A stretch of DNA of 64,000 nucleotides from Osedax fenrisi (Eukaryota > Annelida > Polychaeta > Sabellida > Siboglinidae): contig OZ025246.1 of NCBI GenBank assembly GCA_964019155.1, positions 2,524,566 through 2,588,565 of the forward strand, read 5' to 3'. Below, in pieces: positions 24,891 to 36,676 of this stretch; position 1 is the first letter of the stretch; every line of letters starts with the position of its first letter. The position numbers and the translations under genes were made by a program. The notes below the pieces were generated by a model. It ran no database searches and was not told where the DNA came from. It saw nothing but the letters and a program-made list of their open reading frames with translations.

Positions 24891-25021
24891 TATATATAGG
24901 TTTTTTCTTACATATTCTATTTTTAGCCTGTATGCTTATATATAAATATATTTTATATAGTTCATATAAAATAGGCTAAAAATAGCATATGTTTAGTAGA
25001 TAAGAAAATAACCTATATATA
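24891..25021. mobile_element. Small foldback element next to the SINE
   Basis: About 130 bp whose halves are inverted: 'TATATAGGTTTTTTCTTA...CTATTTTTAGCC' on the left and 'GGCTAAAAATAG...AAGAAAATAACCTATATA' on the right. It could be a hairpin MITE or a hairpin-prone relic. It begins where the SINE tail ends. Confidence 0.45.
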
Positions 25022-25049
25022 TAATTATGATTACATTCATTCGTTCGTA

Positions 25050-25504
25050 CCATAGAGCTAGAGAGAAGTTTCTCTAGCTCTGTGGTTCGCACACGCGAGT
25101 ATTGTTCTCTATAACATCTTCACGGCCGATAGTTACGTATACAGGTGTACACAAGGTACGCAAGGTATACAATAACCAGAGAATGATACATTTCTTGGAT
25201 AGCCTTACTATTCATCGCCGGATCTATTAATAGATCGCACGTAAGTACTATTCTCGGAATAGGTCTAGTGCGCACGCGCGCTCTAAATCGAGACAGCCCA
25301 CGGCTCTCTATTACGTAATAGCGAGCCTACGTAACAGCGATGACGTAACCACCACCACCGCCGCCGCCACATTACCTATTATGCAACAGTTGTCTAGCAG
25401 AACCGACCGTAGAAGCATCAGCATCCGTACTTTGCGTTAAGCATCAACACCGACACTAGAAGCAGTAGTAGGAGCGATCGGTCTCGCTCCAGTGAGCTTT
25501 ATAC
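25050..25504 (+). promoter_or_regulatory. GC- and CpG-richer 5' region of the LRR gene
   Basis: Base composition shifts sharply from AT-rich to CpG-containing sequence ('GTGCGCACGCGCGC', 'CCACCACCACCGCCGCCGCC') just before the start codon at 25505. It likely holds promoter and 5' UTR. No TATA box or transcription start can be fixed. An in-frame TGA lies 12 nt before the ATG. Confidence 0.45.
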
Positions 25505-26051
25505 ATGTGTGTTCCCGTGGTCATCGTGCAGGTGTCGCTGCTGGTGCTGGTTCTGGAAGCTTACGACAGGAGGGCGTGTCTTATGCGAGCCTGCACGTGT
25601 ACCACTCTCGTGGACTCTATCCTGCTACACTGCGACACTAAAGTTAAGTTTTCGCCGCTAGACGTCGGGGTTTTCAATCGGATTCAAGACGTAAGTATTC
25701 AGTCCGAGATATAATTATTCCCTTTAATTTAAATAAACTTATACATATTACTTATTTTAATTCACATATCTGATATGATACGTACGACGGTCGTACGTAC
25801 CTATTATAATAACTAAATCATGTTAGTGAAGTCGTAATTATAATATCATTATAATAATGGTAAATGTATCTAAGCTATGTGTTATGTACATATGTAGATA
25901 GGTATTTTGTAACTATAGTATAATGGATATGTTTTTCTTATTGGATAGCGGACAACTGTTAGTTATACTGAGGAATGTCATATTTAGTTGACATCATTTC
26001 TATAATAACTATTTAGTGTACTTAATTTATAATAGCAATACGTATAATATA

Positions 26052-26090
<39 letters not shown>

Positions 26091-28259
26091 ATAATAATAT
26101 ATATATATATATATATATATAAGCAAGCCTGGTACAACGTTATATGTTGTAGGATGCCTTAGTAACACTATTTAAATATAATTTATATAATTTATTTTTT
26201 TATTTTTCTATAGTTTAAATATATTTTATCATTCGCTAAACTATATATCATATTGGTGCCTTGAAATATTAAATTAATGGTATATTTATTAACGAAAATG
26301 ATGGATAAATAAATTACTATTTAGTACATTTTCATTTTTAAATTATTTGTTGATATAATGATCAATATTAGAATTATAAATGCAATTATTAAAATAACAA
26401 TGACGCATTATTAATATAAATATAATAATGAATACATCTTGTATATATTTTGTTTTGGTTTTAACAATAGTGATATCACATTGGACCATATTACCAACCG
26501 GTCCGTATTATACACATTCCCCTATTTGATTTTACATCATATAATATGTATTCTACGTTTGTGGTAGTGGGTATGTAGTTAGTATATTAGGTATACAGTA
26601 TTGTATATAGTGTAAAGTACCTATATGATATAGGCCATATATATGTCATATATATAGGTCATATATTATATAAGGCTATATCCTATACTTATAGTAGGGG
26701 AAAGTCTCCGATTACCGACCCATAAATGATTATTTGTAATAACTTATTCAATATTAAATATATTTATTTGAAATTTTGTAATTATGGTAATATTATGGCA
26801 ATGAATAATGTGGCTATTTTAAATTTTTGATATAATTATATTTATAAGAATAAACAGGGGGGTCGGTAATCGGATACATGTACCTAATACCGACCCCCTT
26901 CTCATATTACCGACCCCCTAAAATAATCGTGGTATAAATAATTGTAGTATTATAATATCCAATAAAAATAGTAGATATACATAAATATAATTAATTATAA
27001 CATTCACACAATTTATTTTGTATTGAATTTATGTTTTAATAGTAATATTAAATTTAAATTTAAACTTTATTGTAATTATATTAAAATAGTGTATATTATT
27101 ATTTAATATTTATTTATTAATCACCTATGTATATAATCAACTGGAATCATGAATCCTAAATATATATTAATGATACACAAACAACTTACGACATATTTTA
27201 AAGTAAAATACGGATCTATTTTGATTGGATATTATAAATCACATGGGATCGGTATTAGGGTAATTTAGGGGGTCGGTAATAGGAAAATAATATGGGTTGC
27301 TATAATTAAGATATATTGGTTAATAATTATTTAAATTAAATTATTTTTATAATAGTTATAAACATTTTATTGTTCTACAATATTTTGCTAAGTATTAAGC
27401 TTTCTTTTAAATAATAAAGTATTTACAATGAATTAAAACAAGTTATTATTCAAATATTTAAAAAGTAAAAACATAATATTACATTTTATCAAATAACAAT
27501 TGTAGTATTAAATATTTCTTAAAACAAAATACTTATTCATATTTATCATTAAATTACTAACAGTTCGTGTATATATTATTTTTGTATATCTCTTATAGTT
27601 TCTGAGATACGAGAGGGGGTCGGTATTAGGAGGGGATCGGTAATCGGGGACTTTCCCCTATATCAAATTGTTTAAGTATGTAGGTAATGGGTAAATATTT
27701 ATAAATATATTTTACAGTTATTTATTAATTTCAATATTATTATATCAACATAATATTTGTATATAATTATATATATATATATATATATATATAATTATAT
27801 ACAAATACACATCGGGTTGTTTTATGTTTTATCTTAGGTAGCCTAGTTATACTTACTTTCTTGGTTTTAATGTATCTTTCTTATTATATAAACATTACTT
27901 GCATTTTATAGTATATAGTATTTATATATAAGGGTATATAAATGGTATTTAAAATGGAATTTTAATTTTAATTGTAATAGAGATTTAATAGAGATTTTGT
28001 ATTATTTTCTATAAAATTAGATAGTTTAATATTTGAATAATTATAACAGTTGATAGCTTTATTACTCTTTATTCAGTAGCATATCTTAATTAATATAAAT
28101 TAGTTAATATTTGTTCTTAACTATAATAGATACATTATACTAAATATATTATTATTAGTATATATATTTGGATATATTACTATAGATTAATATATAAAAA
28201 TAAAATATATAACTAATAACAACATAAAGTAGTAATTGGATAATAATGATGATTCATAC

Positions 28260-28301
<42 letters not shown>

Positions 28302-29350
28302 TATGTATTATCATTTACATAGTAACGTATTGAATAGGTAATAAAGTAGGATATAGATATATCGGATATAGATCACCGTGTAACACCGTGTAAGAATCCT
28401 GCAACATGTTAAACCTAGGCATATAGTCAAAGTCAATTTTACGAAATTTATAAAATTATTTAGTGATAATAGTTTAATACATATATGTAGGTGAACTATA
28501 ATCTATTATAATAACCTATAGGTTGAATACGTTGTATGGAATCGTAGTAGATAAGTTTTATAAGATAATGACGAAAACACATATATGTACTCTATAGAGT
28601 TATAACTCATAACTTATGAGTAACAGAGAACAATTTAAAGAGTGAGTATTATTTCAAGAGTGACATGTATAGGAATGTTGGTGGGAATTAGTGGACAAAT
28701 TATCATTCAAATATATTAAAAAATAGTATAAATAAAGTGATGCATATTAGAGTTAACGATTTAAGTAATGCTAAGGAAATAGAACATGTATATATACAAT
28801 ATATACAATATATTGTCTGATAGATAACTGGGAATTGGACAATGATAGCGTGCACAGATAATATTGAAATGCATTTGGGCAGTGAATTACTAGTCTTATT
28901 ATTGATAATAAAGCCAACGGCACACCGACACATATACACGAAGAGAGGAGATTTGAAGAGGAGTTACAAACTTTAACTTTAGAGAATATATGCATGATAT
29001 ATATCACGTGGTACAACATACTTACTCTTTAAGGACACGCCTATTTAAATAATCATCTCAAATAGCATTATAATAGGATCAAAATCATAATATAAATCTA
29101 AGAATAAAATTACTTATATTTAAGTAACTATACGGGTAACTATAGTTACCTATATGGGTGGTGAAACTATTGAAACTACCGTTAAACATCTGCCTGGTGA
29201 ATGCTCTGTAGAGTGGTTTATAGAAATTGTATACTTATAAATATATAGTTTCTATAATACAAATTTATAAATTGAAGTAATATATATATTATATATATAA
29301 TATTATATTAATATATGTATATGATTTAAATACATATACATATATATATT

Positions 29351-29406
<56 letters not shown>

Positions 29407-30237
29407 CGAGTTATGAGTTCATGTTACCATCCTATAATGTATTCACCCTTACAGGTACGCATCAAGAACTACAAGATCACCAACGTCACGATCGCTGTTC
29501 TAGATCGACTAGACATCGTGAACTTGGAGTTCCATAACTGTTTGATTGACAAGCCGATATGGCTGACACGCCCCCGCTACTACACTCGGACACGCCTCCG
29601 CGGTTCGAGCGTCATGAACTCGCTACTTCTAGACGGAATTGTCTCGTTACCGGACAACTGGCTCAACCAACCACTGTTCGGCTCCATACGCTCCATCATC
29701 ACTCAGTTGACGGTCCGAAATAGCCGGTTCAAACTGGGCAGCGGTCAGTTCCTAGAGTACCGCAGCCTTCGTCTACTGGTGTTGCATAACTGCGGCCTCT
29801 CCCAGCTGACCAGCGAGTCTTTCCGAGGTCTGGTCAACACTCTACGCTACATGGACGTCACCGGAAACCGACTAGTAGCCACCGACCTGACCTCTATCGG
29901 CAACTTTCACCTCTACGACTTGAAAGTGTTGCGCGGTAACGACATCGTCTGCAACGAGACTTTCATGCGAGCCATGGACACGGTGTCCACGTTCAACAAT
30001 TCGCTGATCCGTGACTGTTACACCGACTTCTCACTGGTGGAGAAGAGTCGGAACCAGAAGCGACTGGAAGGACTGCGCGGCATTCTAGTCTGGAAGAACG
30101 GGTTTATATGTTTGTTGGGCTTGTTTACAATAGCGGTGGTGTTGTCGTCGTTTCACTACAGTTCGATACGCGGACGAATCATGCCCAAGAAAGTAGGTCC
30201 GATAACCGATTGTAGGGAGCTGCCTAAAATGTATTAA
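25505..30237 (+). CDS. Secreted/type I membrane protein with leucine-rich-repeat character, two exons
   Basis: Exon 1 is 25505-25690 (62 codons) and exon 2 is 29455-30237; the donor is GAC|GTAAGT and the acceptor ACAG|GTACGC, phase 0. The joined protein has 322 residues. The ATG is preceded by an in-frame stop. Residues 1-19 are a hydrophobic signal peptide. Residues 26-43 hold a cysteine cluster (CLMRACTCTTL...LHC) like an LRR N-terminal cap. The middle has spaced leucines of LRR type, for example 'LRLLVLHNCGLSQLTSESF' and 'LRYMDVTGNRL'. It is followed by 'GNDIVCNETFM' and a second Cys, as in a C-terminal cap. A transmembrane helix (GFICLLGLFTIAVVL) at about 277-297 precedes a 25-residue basic tail. 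It probably acts at the cell surface; ligand and role are unknown. Exon 2 is much richer in GC than its surroundings. The 3.76 kb intron contains a family B element and long (TA)n tracts. Exon structure is firm, family name is not. Confidence 0.8.
26695..27660. mobile_element. GGGGAAAGT inverted-repeat element, family B, copy 2
   Basis: 966 bp in the intron of the LRR gene. Ends are TAGGGGAAAGTCTCCGATTA and TAATCGGGGACTTTCCCCTA, an almost perfect inverted repeat. It has the same internal GGGGGTCGGTAATCGG motifs as copy 1 and additional direct copies of 'GGTCGGTATTAGG' near both the middle and the right end. Strong similarity to the other copies over most of the length suggests fairly recent spread. 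Confidence 0.8.
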
Positions 30238-30287
30238 TGCGCGCGGCGCGCACTATTTTAGGTTATCAAAATGAGTAATGCGTGTTT

Positions 30288-30293
30288 AATAAA
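30288..30293 (+). terminator. Polyadenylation signal of the LRR gene
   Basis: AATAAA 51 nt after the stop codon, in sequence that turns AT-rich immediately afterwards. Confidence 0.6.
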
Positions 30294-30459
30294 GAATAGT
30301 TCTTTTATCGATTTCATTCGTTTCATTTATTATACATTATTCGTTTTTAATTGAATAATAAATATATTAATAATACGACGTTTTAATGGTTGGTAGTGTA
30401 TATTTCTCAATAGAATGTTGTCTCTTTATATAATTATAATAGATAGATATTTTACATAT

Positions 30460-30497
<38 letters not shown>

Positions 30498-30591
30498 AAC
30501 ATATTTGATTTAATTGTGACCCGTAGTTAACGATTGGATATTTGAATAATACTAATTATCATTGAAAGCGATGGATATATATTACGAACAC

Positions 30592-30629
<38 letters not shown>

Positions 30630-30900
30630 CTGTAAACGCGGGTAAAATATGTTTAGGGGAATTGTGTAAATAGTGTCGGTGTTAAAGAGTATTGTATAAC
30701 TCTATGAATGAGGTCGAATAGATATATCAAAATGGAAATGAAGCCCACCAGAAATAATATAATGATCAGTGGAGCGGGGTATGCGAATATAAATTACAAT
30801 GTAAAGTATTTTATTATTTATGTGTTCTAATGTCTAAAGGTGTACAGCATTATTTATAAATCGATACAAACTAGTATTATAATACTTATAGGTGTTCTGC

Positions 30901-30945
<45 letters not shown>

Positions 30946-31216
30946 TACATAGGCCTTTAGGTCGTATGCATATTATATGTAGATTGTATTTAAATACACA
31001 AACAATTAGAATGAAATGAGCCTAATTTAGAAAACGAGATATTATTTAAGGTGGTCATCTCCTCGAGAAAGCGTGCGACGTGCGTGAAGAAAGTAAAAGA
31101 ATATATATAATGGTATATAATTGTATATATATATATATATATAGGTATATACCTATAGGTATATTAGTATATAATTGAACATGAATACTTGTTAACATAA
31201 TACAACTATTAATATA
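30294..31216. other. AT-rich DNA with several (TA)n tracts
   Basis: (TA)n runs at about 30460-30495, 30590-30627 and 30900-30940. No coding signal. Confidence 0.5.
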
Positions 31217-32197
31217 CAGGGGAAAGTCTCCGATTACCGACCCCTAAATGATTATTTGTAATAACTTATTCAATATTAAATATATTTATTTGAAATTTTG
31301 TAATTATAATTACATTATACCCTATAGGGTAATATTATGATAATGAATAACGTTACTATTTTAAATTTTTGATATAATTATATTTACAAGAATAAACAGG
31401 GGGGTCGGTAATCGGATACATGTACCTAATACCAACCCCCTCTCCTATTATCGACCCCCTAAAATAATCGTGGTATAAATAGTTTTAGTTTAAAACTAAT
31501 TGTAGTATTATAATATCCAATACAAATAGTAGATAGGTATATACATAAATATAATTAATTATAACATGCACGCAATTTATTTATTGTTGAATTTATGTTT
31601 TAATAGTAATATTAAATTTAAATTTAAACTTTATAGTAATTATATTAAAATAGTGTATATTATTATTTAATATTTATTTATTAATCAGTATGTATAATGG
31701 ACTGGAATCATGAATCCTAAATCTATATCAATGATACACTAACAACTTACGACATATTTTAAAGTAAAATACGGATCTATTTTAATTGGATATTATAAAT
31801 CACATGGGTTCGGTAATAGGAAAATAATATGGGTTGCTATAATTAAGATATCTTGGTTAATAGTTATTATCAAATTAAATTATTTGTATAATAGTTATAA
31901 AAATTTTATTGATCTAGAATATTATGCGCAGTATTAAGTTTTCTTTTAATTAATAAAGTATTTACAATGATTTAAAAAAGTTATTATTCACATATTTAAA
32001 AAGTAAAAACAGAATATTACAGATTATCAAATAACAATTGTAAGATTGAATATTTTTAAAAACAAAATACTTATTCATATTTATCATTAAATTACGAACA
32101 GTTCATGTATATATAATTTTTTTATAGATCTTATAGTTACTGATATACTAGAGGGGGTCGGTATTAGGAGGGGGTCGGTAATGGGAGACTTTACCTA
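31217..32197. mobile_element. GGGGAAAGT inverted-repeat element, family B, copy 3
   Basis: Starts CAGGGGAAAGTCTCCGATTA and ends 'GGTAATGGGAGACTTTACCTA', so this right end is more decayed. The interior aligns with copies 1 and 2, including the central 'GGGGGTCGGTAATCGGATAC' block. A small local duplication ('ATTATACCCTATAGGGTAAT') is unique to it. Confidence 0.75.
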
Positions 32198-32644
32198 CTA
32201 TCTTTGTTAATAAACTATATATACCTTATTGCTTTTCGTTGATATTATAATATAGTCTATAGAATATATATTTTCTTAAATAAATAAACAATCAATCACA
32301 ACAACAACACTACTAATATTAGTAGTCATATGACGATAATTATAAACTTATTCAGGTGCAGCATCTAGTGCTTCAATCTTAGCTCACGAGGTGATCCTTT
32401 ACAGGACAACACCTACACTAAACATATACTAACATCATACATATAGGTGAGGTTTATGTAATTAAGTAAGCGGACAAAACAACTGTATTTATGTAGATAT
32501 CCCATGTAATACTAGTTCATATAAATGTATAATAAGTTAATATATAGATTCTATAGAATATACATATATATATATATATATATCTACAATTTCACTATAT
32601 AACATAGATATATTACCTATACTCTGTATAGGATATACACACAT

Positions 32645-32800
32645 CCGTACTACACCATCAACTCCAAACTTCAAGAAACCACTGAAAACTTATTTTTGTA
32701 ATCTAAATCATTAACATAACATATATATGGACGGCCGATTTCTTTATAAGCATTGTTCGCAGATCGAAAACCGACAGATAACGTAAATGTAATTTATACA
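32645..32800 (+). mobile_element. L2-like LINE, 3' terminal fragment
   Basis: The plus strand reads 'NFKKPLKTYF' at about 32670-32700, the usual C-terminal phrase of L2/CR1-type ORF2 (compare 'FKNKLKTYLF' in the intact copy). A short 3' UTR with 'GGACGGCCGATTTC' and 'TTCGCAGATCGAAAACCGAC' follows, shared with 18196-18240. Confidence 0.5.
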
Positions 32801-32814
32801 TAGAATAGTATGAC

Positions 32815-33197
32815 ATAACCCCACAGTAGGTCATAACCCCACAGTAGGTAATAACCCCATAGTAGGACATAGCCCCATAGTAGGACATAGCCCCATAGTA
32901 GGACATAAACCCATAGTAGGACATAACCCCATAGTAGGATATAACCCCATAGTAGGACATAACCCCATAGTAGGACATAACCCCATAGTAGGACATAACC
33001 CCATAGTAGGACATAACCCCATAGTAGGACATAACCCCATAGTAGGACATAACCCCATTGTTGGACATAACCCCATAGTAGGACATAACCCCATAGTAGG
33101 ACATAACCCCATAGTAGGACATAACCCCACAGTAGGACATAACGCCATAGTAGGGCATAACCTCATAGTAGGGCATAACCTCATAGTAGGGCATAAC
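32815..33197. repeat. 18-bp minisatellite, about 21 units
   Basis: Tandem unit CATAACCCCATAGTAGGA. Central units are nearly identical and edge units vary (CACAGTAGG, CCTCATAGTAGGG). Since 18 is divisible by three, open frames run through it on both strands, but they are only the repeat. There are no unique spacers, so it is not a CRISPR array. It directly follows the L2-like 3' fragment. Confidence 0.9.
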
Positions 33198-33409
33198 CTA
33201 TTGCTTATAAAGTCGCCATTATCACGATTATAACTAAGTCAACAACTAATAACAATCATTTAATTATATTTAAGAGGTCAAGGTCGTGTAGATCAAGTTA
33301 GAATAGGTCGAGGTTGAGTAACCCAGCCTTATTAATATTCTCAAAGAAACGCGAATTCGCCATTACGGTGGCGAAGGTTCTAGAATTAGTAGTAGAAATA
33401 TAATAATAA

Positions 33410-33430
33410 TAATAATAATAATAATAGTTA
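33410..33430. repeat. (AAT)n microsatellite
   Basis: Short run of about seven AAT units. Confidence 0.6.
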
Positions 33431-33524
33431 TTCATTGAAATCACGTATATATTGAATACATTATAAATAAGGAATAAAAATGGACCCTTCGAGAAGTCAT
33501 AGACTTATATATGTTAATATAACT

Positions 33525-33706
33525 GTGAGGGGTAATACAATACAAACAAATACAATACAAATCATAACATTATGTTCTTGAATTTTCATTAATTGTTTAT
33601 AAGTCTCGGTAAACACACGAGAAAAACAAGAATGCCCGGAGTCGAACCCGGGACCTCTGGCTTACTAGATTACGCCTGTTCCACTGAGCCATCGGCCGCA
33701 TGCAGC
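33525..33706 (-). mobile_element. Second tRNA-derived SINE type (tRNA-like head)
   Basis: On the minus strand from 33700 there is a tRNA-like segment with box A 'GATGGCTCAGTGGAACAGG' and box B 'GGGTTCGACTCC' inside the arm CCCGG...CCGGG. Acceptor-stem halves do not pair, so it is unlikely to be a working tRNA gene. About 100 bp of unrelated body and a 'TTGTATTGTATT' tail follow, typical of a short SINE. It differs from the 24.6 and 44.5 kb family. Confidence 0.5.
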
Positions 33707-33858
33707 GTACGATTCGACCTATAGGAGTACGTTCGTCTGGTTGCCATATATGGTTACTATAGTTACGGAATAGTCGAAGAGGCCTTCCTGGTTGCCATAG
33801 TAATGATACAACCTAGTAGAGTAGGCTTCCATGATTCTCATATACATAGGTGTTATAA

Positions 33859-34020
33859 GTAGGGGCGCTGCAAGAGGGAGGACGGGGGGGGATATGACCA
33901 CTCCCCCACTTTAAAATCTAGGAGGACCTCCTATGTTTTGTTCCTCCTACTTTTACCACACAACATTTATTTTGATTGGTTGGTTACCCCCCTACATTAA
34001 AATCGTTCCAGCGCCCCTAG
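33859..34020. mobile_element. G-rich MITE, family A, copy 3 (best-preserved ends)
   Basis: Perfect 11-bp inverted termini TAGGGGCGCTG (from 33860) and CAGCGCCCCTA (to 34019). Interior has the G-run, 'AAATCTAGGAGGACC', 'TATGTTTTG' and 'TTGATTGGTTGG' shared with copies 1 and 2. TA at the outer edge fits a TA target. Confidence 0.75.
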
Positions 34021-34080
34021 TCATAAGACAAATGTGCAATATTACTGACTAAACTCGGTACCGCGGGTAGGACATCCCAC

Positions 34081-34207
34081 CTAACAGTAATATTCTCATA
34101 ATAGTAACATAATAGCATAACTAATAGCCTCAAAGGCTGTTTACATTGTGCTATTATGTTGCCATTAAAAGTCTATTATGTTGCTATTATTAGACTATTA
34201 CTGTTAG
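34081..34207. mobile_element. Foldback MITE related to the 54.4 kb palindrome
   Basis: 127 bp with 12-bp inverted ends CTAACAGTAATA and TATTACTGTTAG. Internal 'AATAGCCTCAAA...TGTTTACATTGTGCTATTATG' parallels 'AGAGCCTCAAATGTTTACAT...CTATTATGCTG' of the larger palindrome at 54425-54840. Confidence 0.55.
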
Positions 34208-34979
34208 CTGAGTTGGCATCACAACTCCGTCCTTCAGATAAAACCGCGACCTATCCGGGATAGTCACCAGTTTACATTCGTATGAGGTGGGCGTGGTTTG
34301 AGGGTCGCTATATACATAATAACTATATAAGCAATAACGTCAACTTGACCATGGCCAAGTTAACATAGTGGACTGATTTCGTCGCTTCAAATTGTTCATT
34401 TTTGACACTTACTGCCGATCGGGCAACTAATGTCGAGGGATTATAATAAGTTGAAGTAGCAGCCAATGTCTGGTTATACGGTGTGCCTACCTGTGGGGTC
34501 ACAATCGGGCTATGGTTATGATGAAGACCTAGGTATACATCAAACAATAATAAGGGTGCAGAATCAATGCTTCATAAATTTGTTAATAATTTCAAGTATA
34601 TCCAGCAACTTATTATAGATATTTTAACTTTAAAAGACTTTACAATTTTAGGGGGAAACCCCCTTACTTTGCGGCAACTTACCTGAAATATAATAACTTT
34701 ATAGGGGTATCACATTACAACTTGATAGAAAATGGTTTTAAAGTTACAATATTTCAGGCAAGATTACGGAAAATCTTGTAGTGGAATACTCCCTTTATAT
34801 AACAGTCCACTTTATAATATTCTTAAAATTAAATAAATCTAAATTGTAATGTATATAGGAATTGTATAAACATACATTATGAATACAATACATATATGTT
34901 ATATACGATGTATTTATCTATCGGGGTACTATTTACATTCAAGTTGTATGCCCATGTATCTATTATCTATCTATTACTC
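34208..34979. other. Unassigned sequence with a 74-codon minus-strand frame
   Basis: Composition is more balanced than the surroundings at 34200-34550. A minus-strand frame at 34547-34323 ('VGTPYNQTLAATSTYYNPS...') is rich in Thr, Ser and Val and has no features I recognise. It could be a relic exon or chance. The rest is AT-rich with short inverted repeats. Confidence 0.25.
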
Positions 34980-35300
34980 TACTGGAAGAACACCTGGTTG
35001 ATGACAACCATGTAGTAATCTATTTCAAGAAAAGGTCTTGACACCGTCAGGCATGATTATTTTCTACGTTACCCCAAGAGCTATGATGATATTGCAAGGT
35101 TAGGTTGAAGGCAGTAGAAAGAGTGACCACACGAAGAGAAACTGGATAGATGACATATCGGACTAATCTAATGTCCCCTTGCGCGAACTACTATATAAGA
35201 CTGCTGATCGTGAAGAATGGAGGAAGTTATGTTTTTCATTATTATGTACCCGACAACGATTTCGTCACGAGACTAAGTAAAACTAAGTAAGTAAATATGT
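34980..35300 (+). pseudogene. 3' fragment of the third LINE type
   Basis: Around 35115-35270 the plus strand encodes 'GRSRKSDHTKRNWIDDISD' and 'LLYKTADREEWRKL', the usual C-terminal tail of the LINE lineage at 21.3-24.4 kb (W-I-D-D-I, then R-E-x-W-R). No RT core is present, so it is strongly 5'-truncated. Confidence 0.6.
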
Positions 35301-36676
35301 TTAACGAATAAAATGAGCAGTATTTTAATCATATTTGTTTGTAAAATATGTTTGGTTCAAGTCTCTCCCCGCTCTCCCCTGATGATTTTTTTAACTTTAC
35401 AAAGTTAGATATAACCCCTCAACAGACATGCCGTCGATATCATGTTCTTACATCACCATCATCACATGACTAAGTATTACCAAAGACTTTAGTAAGTATT
35501 GCCTGAATATAATAGTCTAAAAGCAGGTGACTAGTGATCAATCTTAGCATGCAAACTCATGGGAAGCGAGGCACTATACAGCGCTACGATGGCCAGTACT
35601 ATTCGATTTCAAAGTACAAGTGTTGGAATATATGCGGCGGAAAATATGCAAATTAAATAAAATAGTAAATCAATTTCTAATTTATATAGTAAATAGAGAG
35701 CGAGTGAAATAGCAGGTGGAGATTAAATTATATAGTTGCCATATTATATCACGATATTGTATATTATATTTCGGATATATAATACCGAGACATATTATGT
35801 AAATTTATGTTTACAAATTGTATCCCTAAGTACTGAATAAATTCAAAATATTATAAATATTAATTATCTTTTATATGCAATCTTTAAAAATAGATTTATA
35901 TTTATTATTATTGATAGGTATAATTATAAAAAAAATTGGTTACAAATTAAATATTAAAAAAGATATTCATGTTTGAGCTTAGGTGGTCCACGATCGGGTA
36001 TTCTCCCTTATATTTATTTATTGTTTTTTTCACATATTCGATTTTCTCATTATTTTTTCTTAATTATTATTATTTCTCAACATTTATTCCATTTATAGTC
36101 AAACATCATTTACAAGACTATAAACTGCTCTACAGCAATACTAATATATAATTATAATATTTCACGTATACCTCTGTGAAATAAGCATATTCTATTTTAT
36201 ATATTCTGCTACCCAAATTTCACTAAAAAAGTTTTTAATGTAGACAATTAGATGTATTATTATTTTAATGGATTCATATATATATATATCCAAAATATTG
36301 GATATATATTCCAAATAGTTATTTATTCAACTAATTTTAATTGATATTTACTTATATATACAATCAACATACTTATTTTAATAACATTTCTAAATTATTA
36401 AATATATTTACAAGTATACTAATTTTGATGAAGGGAATTCAATTTCATTACAAGTATTATTTGTATTTTATTTAATTAAATATGTCTCACTATAAATGTA
36501 TTATGTATATTTAATTTCGTTTCAATAATTAAATATTGTTTAAAATAAATTATTTTAACTTAATTATTTTAAAAATTAATATATGATTTAAAAGTAAATA
36601 TAAACAAACTTTAGAATAGAATACCTTATATATTCTTATAAAATTAATGAATTAGTATTATTGTACTATAGTAATA
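35301..36676. other. AT-rich non-coding DNA
   Basis: No recognisable coding or repeat family. A short inverted repeat ATATATCCAAAATATTGGATATAT lies near 36275-36305. Confidence 0.45.

Noticed and set aside
29413..29454. ATG at 29413 as the start of the LRR protein
   Set aside because: It lies in the intron just before the CAG acceptor at 29454. Exon 1 at 25505 supplies a signal peptide and cysteine cap in phase.
32703..33194. Repetitive proteins encoded by 18-bp units, or a CRISPR array
   Set aside because: The unit is an 18-bp tandem repeat without spacers. Open frames follow from divisibility by three. The genome is eukaryotic.
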